Source: Pseudomonas gessardii (GTDB lineage Bacteria; Pseudomonadota; Gammaproteobacteria; Pseudomonadales; Pseudomonadaceae). From it: a DNA stretch of 64,000 nt. Shown here piece after piece: positions 42,290 to 49,663 of the stretch. The notes below the pieces were generated by a model. The model saw only the letters and a list, made by a program, of their open reading frames with translations. It did not search any database and was not told the origin of the DNA. The position numbers and the translations under genes were made by a program. The stretch lies in contig NZ_MNPU01000022.1 in the NCBI RefSeq assembly GCF_001983165.1, positions 1 to 64,000 of the forward strand. The letters are read 5' to 3'. Each line of letters starts with the position of its first letter. Within the stretch, counting starts at the first letter, position 1.

Positions 42290-44101
42290 ATGATCGCTTG
42301 CCTGCGGCTGTTCTCTGCCCTCTGCCTTGCTGCCCTGTTGGCGGCTTGCGCCAGCTCGCCCTCCTCCAGCCTTGGCGAACTCCCACGGACCCCGGATGCC
42401 ACCATCGAACAGTTGCTCGAACAGGCGACTTCGGCCAAGACCCCGGAACACGCTGCACTGCTGCGCCTGAGCGCGGCAGACATGGCTTTCCAGCAGAACA
42501 ATCCAGCACGCTCCGCGCAGATCCTCGCGCAAGTGCCACTGGACAGCCTCAAGCCAGCCGCCCAGATCTTTGCCAGCACCCTCACGGCAGAACTGGCCAT
42601 GGGCCGCAACCAGCCCAAGGCAGCGTTGGCGGCGCTGAGCCACCCAAGCCTGCAAAACCTCAAGGAATTGCCGCCGGAGCAGCAGATCCGCACCGGCACC
42701 GTGCATGCTCGCGCCTATGAAGCCGACGGCCAGACCCTGGCCGCCGCCCGCGAACGCGTGGCCATGGCCCCGTTGCTCACCGGCGATGCCGCCGCGAGCA
42801 ACCACGAAGCCATCTGGAGCCTGATTGCCGCCGTGCCTGGCGAGCAGCTGCAGGCCAGCGGCAACCCGGTGCTCGACGGCTGGATCACCCTGGCCCAGGC
42901 CATCAAGAACGCCGGCACCCTGGAGCAGCAGCAAGCTGCCATTGATACCTGGCGTGCGCAGAACCCTGCACACCCGGCGGCGGTGCAACTGCCGACGCCG
43001 CTAACCAGGCTCAAGGAGCTGGCCAGCCAGCCCCTGAATAAAATCGCCCTGCTGTTGCCGCAACAAGGCCCGCTGGCCAGCGTGGCCAAGGCCCTGCGCG
43101 AAGGCTTCATGGCCGCGCACTACCAGGCGCAACAGGCCGGGCAGAAGCCACCGGTCATCGAGGTCTATGACAGCTCACGCGTCAGCTCCCTCGATGAGTT
43201 CTACAAGAAGGCCCAGGCTGACGGCGTGCAACTGGTGATCGGCCCGCTGGAAAAGCCGCTGGTCAAGCAACTCAGCGCCCGCCCGCAATTGCCCATCACC
43301 ACCCTGGCGCTGAACTACAGCGAGGGCGACCAAGCCCCGGCGCAACTGTTCCAGTTCGGCCTGGCGGCCGAAGACGAAGCCCGCGAAGTATCGCGTCGCG
43401 CCCGCGCTGACGGCCTGCACCGCGCCGCCGCCATGGTGCCCAAAGGCGAATGGGGCGAGCGCGTGCTCAAGGCCTTCCGCCAGGACTGGGAAGCCAACGG
43501 CGGCACCCTGATCGGCGTCGAATATGTCGACCAGCCTGTGGCCCTGGCCCAGCAGATCGCCGATCTGTTCAAGCTGCGCCAGAGCGAAGGTCGCGCCAAG
43601 AGCCTGCAAAGCACGGTTGGCGCGGATGTCGCGGCACAGCCCTCGCGTCGCCAGGATATCGAGTTCATCTTCCTCGCCGTGACGCCGCAACAGGCCCAGC
43701 AGATCAAGCCGACGCTGAACTTCCAGTACGCGGGCGATGTGCCGGTGTATGCCACTTCCCACGTGTTCAGTGCCAGTGGCGACAAAAACCAGTACAACGA
43801 CATGAACGGCATTATGTTCTGTGAAACGCCGTGGCTGCTCAACACCACCGACCCGCTGCGCAACCAGGTCACCGCACAATGGCCACAAGCCAATGGCAGC
43901 CTGGGCCGCCTCTATGCGATGGGCGTAGACGCCTACCGCCTGGCACCACGCCTGGGTCAACTCAAGGCGCTGCCCGATACCCGTATCGATGGCCTTTCCG
44001 GCAACCTGGGCATGAGCCCAAGCCAGCGGATCGAACGCCAGATGCCGTGGGCCAAGTTTGTCAGCGGCCAGATCGAACGCCTGCCCGATACCCCGCGCTG
44101 A
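42290..44101 (+). CDS. lpoA: Penicillin-binding protein activator LpoA
   Basis: 603 aa from ATG 42290 (MIACLRLFSALCLAALLAAC). A lipoprotein signal with lipobox Leu-Ala-Ala-Cys near residue 20 is followed by a helical TPR-like N-domain (to about 240) and a periplasmic-binding-fold C-domain (IALLLPQQGPLASVAKALREGF onward). In E. coli LpoA (YraM) sits in the outer membrane and activates PBP1A. Gene order with yraN, the SIS gene and the BON gene is the same as in E. coli. Confidence 0.93.
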   Translation: MIACLRLFSALCLAALLAACASSPSSSLGELPRTPDATIEQLLEQATSAKTPEHAALLRLSAADMAFQQNNPARSAQILAQVPLDSLKPAAQIFASTLTAELAMGRNQPKAALAALSHPSLQNLKELPPEQQIRTGTVHARAYEADGQTLAAARERVAMAPLLTGDAAASNHEAIWSLIAAVPGEQLQASGNPVLDGWITLAQAIKNAGTLEQQQAAIDTWRAQNPAHPAAVQLPTPLTRLKELASQPLNKIALLLPQQGPLASVAKALREGFMAAHYQAQQAGQKPPVIEVYDSSRVSSLDEFYKKAQADGVQLVIGPLEKPLVKQLSARPQLPITTLALNYSEGDQAPAQLFQFGLAAEDEAREVSRRARADGLHRAAAMVPKGEWGERVLKAFRQDWEANGGTLIGVEYVDQPVALAQQIADLFKLRQSEGRAKSLQSTVGADVAAQPSRRQDIEFIFLAVTPQQAQQIKPTLNFQYAGDVPVYATSHVFSASGDKNQYNDMNGIMFCETPWLLNTTDPLRNQVTAQWPQANGSLGRLYAMGVDAYRLAPRLGQLKALPDTRIDGLSGNLGMSPSQRIERQMPWAKFVSGQIERLPDTPR

Positions 44102-44472
44102 TGCCCCCACGCTCCAGCGCACAAAGCGGCAAGGATGCCGAACAACAAGCACTTGAACACTTGCAGCAACAGGGTCTGCGCCTGCTGGCGCAGAACTGGT
44201 TATGTAAACGCGGCGAGCTTGATCTGGTCATGCTTGACGGCGATACAGTAGTATTTGTCGAAGTCCGCTACAGAAAATACGCACAATGGGGTGGTGCGCT
44301 CGCCAGTATCGACGCGCGTAAACGCCAAAAGCTGATACTCGCCGCGCAGTTTTTCCTGCTCAGTGAACAGCGCTGGGCTGACGCACCCTGCCGTTTCGAT
44401 GTGGTTGCCATACAAAGCACGCCCCACGGAACCGCTGATCTGCACTGGCTGCGCAATGCCTTCGACGGCTGA
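44101..44472 (+). CDS. YraN family protein (UPF0102)
   Basis: 123 aa. Starts with the ATG at 44101, overlapping the lpoA stop by one base (TGATG). Core GELDLVMLDGDTVVFVEVRYR is an endonuclease-like PD-(D/E)XK arrangement (Glu-Leu-Asp then Glu-Val-Arg) that characterises UPF0102. Biochemical role unknown. Confidence 0.92.
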   Translation: MPPRSSAQSGKDAEQQALEHLQQQGLRLLAQNWLCKRGELDLVMLDGDTVVFVEVRYRKYAQWGGALASIDARKRQKLILAAQFFLLSEQRWADAPCRFDVVAIQSTPHGTADLHWLRNAFDG

Positions 44473-44576
44473 GCACCACCTGGGCAGGTCGGACATCTTC
44501 ACCGCACACTTTTGCTCTTTGCTTTGCGGGCTGCACATTCGTGTGCCATACAGCCGCGCTACTTAAGGTCACACAG

Positions 44577-45170
44577 ATGGACATGCAATCCCGAATTCGC
44601 CAGCTTTTCCAGGCCAGTATCGATACCAAGCAACAGGCGATGGACGTACTTGCACCGCACATCGAGCAAGCCAGCCAGGTCATGGTCAACGCCCTGCTCA
44701 ACGAAGGCAAAATGCTTTCGTGCGGCAACGGCGGCTCGGCCGGCGATGCCCAGCACTTTTCCTCCGAGCTGCTCAACCGCTTTGAGCGCGAGCGGCCGAG
44801 CCTGCCGGCTATCGCCTTGACCACCGATTCGTCGACGATCACCTCGATCGCCAACGACTACAGCTACAACGAAATCTTTTCCAAACAAATCCGTGCCCTG
44901 GGCCAACCGGGCGATGTGCTGCTGGCGATTTCCACCAGCGGCAACTCGGCGAACATTATTCAAGCGATCCAGGCCGCACATGATCGCGAAATGATTGTCG
45001 TAGCCTTGACCGGGCGCGACGGTGGCGGCATGGCCTCGCTGCTGCTGCCCGAAGACGTGGAGATCCGCGTCCCGGCCAATGTCACCGCACGTATTCAGGA
45101 AGTCCATCTGCTGACGATCCACTGCCTGTGCGATCTGATCGACAGCCAACTGTTCGGGAGTGAAGAATGA
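44577..45170 (+). CDS. gmhA: SIS-domain phosphoheptose isomerase
   Basis: 197 aa from ATG 44577, preceded by AAGGT. SIS fold with GNGGSAGDAQHFSSELLNRF and ISTSGNSANIIQAI phosphate-binding loops. The catalytic Glu (HFSSELLNRF) and His (LLTIHCLCDLID) of GmhA are kept; as I recall, E. coli DiaA, at the same chromosomal place, lacks both. The enzyme would make D-glycero-D-manno-heptose 7-phosphate for LPS. A DnaA-binding role as for DiaA cannot be excluded from gene order. Confidence 0.85.
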   Translation: MDMQSRIRQLFQASIDTKQQAMDVLAPHIEQASQVMVNALLNEGKMLSCGNGGSAGDAQHFSSELLNRFERERPSLPAIALTTDSSTITSIANDYSYNEIFSKQIRALGQPGDVLLAISTSGNSANIIQAIQAAHDREMIVVALTGRDGGGMASLLLPEDVEIRVPANVTARIQEVHLLTIHCLCDLIDSQLFGSEE

Positions 45171-45748
45171 CCGTTAACCGCCTCAGCCTTTTGGCCATCA
45201 CGCTGTGCCTCGCTATCAGCGGCTGCACCTCGGCCATCACTGCGACCCGCGACACACCGATCCAGGACGACCGCGGCACACGTACCTTTGGTAGCAAGAT
45301 CGATGACTCGCTGATCGAGACCAAGGTCGGCGTCAACGTGGCCAAGGCCGCCCCCGACCTGGGCAACGGCGCATCGCGTATCGTCGTGACCAGTTTCAAC
45401 GGCATCGTGCTGCTTGCCGGGCAAACCCCGCGCGCCGAGCTCAAGACCCAGGCCGAACAAGCCGCTTCGACTGTGCAACGGGTCAAGAAAGTCCACAACG
45501 AATTGCAGGTCGCGCAGCCCATCACCCTGCTGGCAATCAGCAATGACGCCGTGCTGACCACCAAGATCAAGGCACAGATGCTCACCGACAGCGCAATTCC
45601 CGGCTCGCGGATCAAGGTCGTGACTGACAACGGCATCGTCTACCTGATGGGCCTGTTGACCCAACAGGAAGCCACCCGTGCGACCAACCTGGTACAGGGT
45701 GTGTCCGGGGTACAGAAAATCGTGAAGCTGTTCGAGTACATCGACTGA
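45167..45748 (+). CDS. dolP: BON-domain lipoprotein, DolP (YraP)-like
   Basis: 193 aa. Lipoprotein signal with lipobox Ile-Ser-Gly-Cys near residue 21. Two BON domains follow (about 45-115 and 120-190; IVLLAGQTPRAE and IVYLMGLLTQQEA are their beta-hairpins). In E. coli DolP binds anionic phospholipid and supports outer-membrane integrity. ATGA overlap with gmhA, and last gene of the lpoA cluster. Confidence 0.9.
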   Translation: MTVNRLSLLAITLCLAISGCTSAITATRDTPIQDDRGTRTFGSKIDDSLIETKVGVNVAKAAPDLGNGASRIVVTSFNGIVLLAGQTPRAELKTQAEQAASTVQRVKKVHNELQVAQPITLLAISNDAVLTTKIKAQMLTDSAIPGSRIKVVTDNGIVYLMGLLTQQEATRATNLVQGVSGVQKIVKLFEYID

Positions 45749-45756
45749 TGTAATCA

Positions 45757-45813
45757 CCAGCCACAAAAAAGGGCGCCGTGCATTGACTGCACGGCGCCCT
45801 TTTTTGTGGCTGG
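45757..45813. terminator. Bidirectional terminator between dolP and the OmpA-like gene
   Basis: A near-perfect inverted repeat of about 26 bp with a TTGAC loop: CCACAAAAAAGGGCGCCGTG(CA) and its complement, flanked by A6 and T6 runs. It terminates both converging genes. Confidence 0.93.
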
Positions 45814-45816
45814 CGG

Positions 45817-46578
45817 TTACTGGTACTGCTGGTACGGATTGCCCTGGAACTGGTTGTTCTGCTGCTGTTGCTGCGCAGGCTGGCCATACTGTTGGCCCGG
45901 GATCGGACCGAGGTTGACCTCCACGCGGCGGTTCTGCGCACGACCGTTGACGTCGGCGTTGCTGGCAATCGGGTTATCCGGGCCGGCTCCACGGGTGGTC
46001 AGGTTGGTCGGGCTCACACCTTGGGACGTCAGGTAGTTGGCCACGCTTTGCGCACGCCGCTGGGACAGGTCCATGTTGAGCTGGCGGCTGCCGGTGCTGT
46101 CGGTATAACCCACAATCTGGATGGTGTTCTGGTTGAACTGCTTGAGCGACCCCGCCAGGTTGTTCAAGGGGGTGTAGAAGCTGCTGGCGATCGCATCGGA
46201 GTTAGTCGCAAACGTGATGTTACCCGGCATGATCAGCTTGATCTGGTCACCCTGGCGCTGCACCTCGACGCCGGTATTGGCCATGCTTTCACGCAGTTTC
46301 TTTTCCTGCTGGTCAGCGTAATAGCCATAACCCGCAGCACCGATACCGGCCACGGCGGCACCGATCAGCGCCCCCTTGCCACGGTTATCGTGGTCAATGG
46401 CGGCCCCCGCCAACGCGCCAGCCAGCGCGCCGAGGCCGCCGTACTTGGCGGTTTTGCTCATACCTTGTGAACCGCTGCCTGCCTGTCCCTGGCTGCCATC
46501 GTAAGGGTTAGGGGAAGCACAGCCCGACAACAGGGCTACCGCAGTGGCAACAACAAGCAGACGACGCGAAGTGAACAT
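45817..46578 (-). CDS. OmpA-family lipoprotein with glycine-zipper domain (YiaD-like)
   Basis: 253 aa from ATG 46578 (MFTSRRLLVVATAVALLSGC). Lipobox Leu-Ser-Gly-Cys, then a glycine-zipper segment (YGGLGALAGALAGAAIDHDNRG, about 45-100), then an OmpA C-terminal peptidoglycan-binding domain (about 125-235, GYTDSTGSRQLNMDLSQRRA and SNADVNGRAQNRRVE). The tail is Gln-rich (QQYGQPAQQQQQ). It probably links outer membrane to cell wall. Confidence 0.92.
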   Translation of the reverse strand: MFTSRRLLVVATAVALLSGCASPNPYDGSQGQAGSGSQGMSKTAKYGGLGALAGALAGAAIDHDNRGKGALIGAAVAGIGAAGYGYYADQQEKKLRESMANTGVEVQRQGDQIKLIMPGNITFATNSDAIASSFYTPLNNLAGSLKQFNQNTIQIVGYTDSTGSRQLNMDLSQRRAQSVANYLTSQGVSPTNLTTRGAGPDNPIASNADVNGRAQNRRVEVNLGPIPGQQYGQPAQQQQQNNQFQGNPYQQYQ

Positions 46579-46744
46579 GAAGGAAGCTCCTACTTTTGCA
46601 TTCTGTGATGCAGAGGACATTGGCAATGGACCTGTGCCGAGTTTGGAACACGACAAACGGCAAAAATTCCGTGACCGGCCCCTGCCCTGTAACAAAAGAT
46701 GGAGGCCGGCACACTTACCTAAACCCTAGCAGAGCCTCGCCAGA

Positions 46745-47389
46745 TCAGGCCCTGACAAACGGATTTTCGCGCATTTCATCCCCCAGGCGCGTATCCGGGC
46801 CGTGCCCTGTCACCACGGTCGCGTCTTCGTCCAGGGTATACAGGCGCTGCTGGATCGAGCGCACGATGGTCGCCTGGTCGCCGCCCCACAAATCCGTACG
46901 CCCTACCCCGCGCCGGAACAAGGTATCCCCGGCGATCAGCAGCTTGGCATCGGCAAACCAGAAACTCATGGAGCCCGGTGTATGCCCGGGCGTGTGCAAA
47001 GCCACGCCGCAGCCACAGGCCAACTCTTCATCATCGGCCAACCAGCGATCCGGCGACGGCACCGGAGTGTAGGGCACGCCGAACATCTGGCACTGCATTT
47101 CCAGGTTATCCCACAGGAATTGATCGTCCTTGTGCAGGTGCAGTGTGGCGCCGGTCTTCTCTTTTAATTGGCCAGAGGCCAGGAAATGATCGAGGTGCGC
47201 ATGGGTGTGGATGATGCTCACCACCTTCAGGCCCAGCGCGTCGAGCCGCGCCAGGATCAGCTCATGGTTGCCACCCGGATCGACCACGATAGCCTTCTTG
47301 CTGATCGGATCACCGATGATCGTGCAGTTGCACTGCAACGGGCCGACGGGAAAAGTTTCACGGATCAGTCCAGGGGTTGCGATTTGCAT
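46745..47389 (-). CDS. Metallo-beta-lactamase-fold hydrolase (GloB/YcbL-like)
   Basis: 214 aa. Zinc-binding THAHLDHFLASGQ (HxHxDH), TPGHTPGSMSFWF and GDTLFRRGVGRTD motifs define the glyoxalase II-like subgroup. It follows the OsmC-YcaO gene by 12 bases on the same strand, so the two are probably co-transcribed. Substrate may be a thioester such as S-lactoylglutathione; not proven. Confidence 0.9.
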   Translation of the reverse strand: MQIATPGLIRETFPVGPLQCNCTIIGDPISKKAIVVDPGGNHELILARLDALGLKVVSIIHTHAHLDHFLASGQLKEKTGATLHLHKDDQFLWDNLEMQCQMFGVPYTPVPSPDRWLADDEELACGCGVALHTPGHTPGSMSFWFADAKLLIAGDTLFRRGVGRTDLWGGDQATIVRSIQQRLYTLDEDATVVTGHGPDTRLGDEMRENPFVRA

Positions 47390-47401
47390 AAGGAATCCCT
47401 T

Positions 47402-49591
47402 CTAGCTGTTGGCGCGTGCGGCGTGCAGTTTTTTGTAGCTGTCGATCAACCGCAGGTGCCGGTCCAGGCCTTCGAGTTTCATGCTGGTTGGGGTCAGGCC
47501 ATAAAAGCGCACGCTGCCCTCCACCGAACCAATGGCGGCATCCATGCGCTCGTTGCCAAACATCCGACGGAAATTGGCCTCGTAGTCTTCCAGTTCCAGG
47601 TCCTCGTCCAACTGCATCTCCAGCACCGCATTCACCGCCTGGTAGAACAGCCCGCGTTCGACGGTGTTGTCGTTGTATTGCAGGAACATCTCCACCGCCT
47701 CTTTCGCCTCTTCAAACTGCTGCAAGGCCAGATAGATCAGCAGCTTCAGCTCCAGGATCGTCAGTTGGCCCCAAGCGGTGTTGTCGTCGAACTCGATGCC
47801 GATCAGGGTGGTGATATCGGTGTAGTCATCCAGCTCGCTTTCCACCAGGCGCTCGACCAGCGCTTGCAGGCCGTCTTCATCCAGGCTGTGCAGGTTCAGG
47901 ATATCGGCGCGGAAGAACAACGCCTTGTTGGTGTTATCCCAGATCAGGTCGTCCACCGGATAGATTTCCGAATAGTCCGGCACCAGGATCCGGCAGGCCT
48001 TGGCGCCGATATGCTCGTACACCGCCATGTAGACCTGCTTGCCCATGCCTTCGAGAATGCCGAACAGGGTCGCGGCCTCTTCGGCGTTGGAGTCTTCGCC
48101 CTGGCCGGAGAAATCCCACTCCACGAACGCGTAATCGGACTTGGCACTGAAGAAGCGCCACGACACCACGCCGCTGGAGTCGATGAAGTGTTCGACAAAG
48201 TTATTCGGCTCGGTCACCGCATGACCTTCAAAGGTCGGCTGCGGCAAGTCATTCAGGCCTTCAAAACTGCGGCCCTGGAGCAACTCGGTCAGGCTACGCT
48301 CCAGCGCCACTTCCAGGCTTGGGTGGGCACCGAACGAGGCAAACACGCCCCCGGTACGTGGGTTCATCAGGGTCACGCACATCACCGGGAACTCGCCGCC
48401 CAGGGATGCATCCTTGACCAACACCGGGAAGCCCTGCTCTTCCAGGGCCTGGATACCGGCAAGGATGCCTGGGTATTTGGCCAGTACGTCGGCCGGTACA
48501 TCCGGCAAGGCGAATTCGCCTTCGATGATTTCGCGTTTCACCGCGCGCTCGAAGATCTCCGACAGGCACTGCACCTGGGCTTCAGCCAGAGTATTGCCGG
48601 CACTCATGCCGTTGCTCAGGTACAGGTTTTCGATCAGGTTGGAGGGGAAATACACCACCTCGCCATCCGACTGGCGCACAAACGGCAGCGAGACGATGCC
48701 ACGCTCTTCATTGCCGGAGTTGGTGTCGATCAGGTGTGAGCCACGCAATTCGCCATCGCGGTTGTAGATTTTCAGGCAGTACTCGTCGAGGATTTCCACC
48801 GGCAGCGCATCTTTGCGGCCCGGCTTGAACCAGCGCTCGTCCGGGTAATGCACAAACGCCGCATTGGCGATGTCTTCGCCCCAGAACTGGTCGTTGTAGA
48901 AGAAGTTGCAGTTTAGGCGCTCGATAAATTCGCCCAGGGCCGAGGCCAGCGCGCCTTCCTTGGTCGCGCCCTTGCCGTTGGTAAAGCACATCGGCGAATG
49001 GGCATCGCGGATATGCAGCGACCAGACATTGGGCACGATATTGCGCCACGAGGCGATTTCAATCTTCATGCCCAGGCCCGCGAGAATGGCCGACATGTTG
49101 GCGATGGTCTGCTCCAGCGGCAGGTCCTTGCCCGCGATATAGGTGCCCGCGTCTGAAGCCGCAGCCGGCATCAGCAACGCCTGGGCGTCGGCGTCGAGGT
49201 TTTCTACCTCTTCGATGACAAACTCAGGCCCGGCCTGTACCACTTTCTTTACCGTACAACGGTCGATGGAACGCAGGATGCCCTGGCGATCCTTGTCGCA
49301 AATATCCGCAGGCAACTCGACCTGGATCTTGAAGATCTGGTTGTAGCGGTTTTCCGGGTCGACAATATTGTTCTGCGACAGGCGGATATTGTCCGTGGGG
49401 ATATTGCGCGTGCTGCAATACAACTTCACAAAGTAAGCCGCACACAACGCCGACGAAGCCAGGAAGTAGTCGAACGGACCGGGGGCCGAGCCATCGCCCT
49501 TGTAGCGAATCGGCTGGTCGGCCACCACGGTGAAGTCATCGAACTTGGCTTCGAGCCGGAGATTGTCGAGAAAATTGACCTTGATTTCCAT
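47402..49591 (-). CDS. ycaO: OsmC-YcaO fusion protein with TPR-like tail
   Basis: 729 aa. An OsmC-like peroxidase-fold domain (about 1-130, PIRYKGDGSAPGPFDYFLAS, with Cys 49 and Cys 59) precedes a YcaO domain (about 160-570). Glu-rich ATP/Mg-binding segments such as GEFIERLNCNFFYND and AQVQCLSEIFERAVKREIIEG are the YcaO signature. The last 150 residues are helical and acidic. E. coli YcaO lacks the OsmC part and has been linked to RimO-dependent S12 methylthiolation. Here the fusion and the adjoining hydrolase suggest thiol chemistry; this is inference. Confidence 0.88.
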   Translation of the reverse strand: MEIKVNFLDNLRLEAKFDDFTVVADQPIRYKGDGSAPGPFDYFLASSALCAAYFVKLYCSTRNIPTDNIRLSQNNIVDPENRYNQIFKIQVELPADICDKDRQGILRSIDRCTVKKVVQAGPEFVIEEVENLDADAQALLMPAAASDAGTYIAGKDLPLEQTIANMSAILAGLGMKIEIASWRNIVPNVWSLHIRDAHSPMCFTNGKGATKEGALASALGEFIERLNCNFFYNDQFWGEDIANAAFVHYPDERWFKPGRKDALPVEILDEYCLKIYNRDGELRGSHLIDTNSGNEERGIVSLPFVRQSDGEVVYFPSNLIENLYLSNGMSAGNTLAEAQVQCLSEIFERAVKREIIEGEFALPDVPADVLAKYPGILAGIQALEEQGFPVLVKDASLGGEFPVMCVTLMNPRTGGVFASFGAHPSLEVALERSLTELLQGRSFEGLNDLPQPTFEGHAVTEPNNFVEHFIDSSGVVSWRFFSAKSDYAFVEWDFSGQGEDSNAEEAATLFGILEGMGKQVYMAVYEHIGAKACRILVPDYSEIYPVDDLIWDNTNKALFFRADILNLHSLDEDGLQALVERLVESELDDYTDITTLIGIEFDDNTAWGQLTILELKLLIYLALQQFEEAKEAVEMFLQYNDNTVERGLFYQAVNAVLEMQLDEDLELEDYEANFRRMFGNERMDAAIGSVEGSVRFYGLTPTSMKLEGLDRHLRLIDSYKKLHAARANS

Positions 49592-49663
49592 GCGGGATTA
49601 CCAGAATAGCGGAGCAAACGAATTGGCCGCCATTATCCGGCTTTTGCGGCGCAAGTCTCCCCC

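Noticed and set aside
47168..48739. 523-codon plus-strand frame opposite the hydrolase and YcaO genes
   Set aside because: Crosses two real genes and has no recognisable domain.
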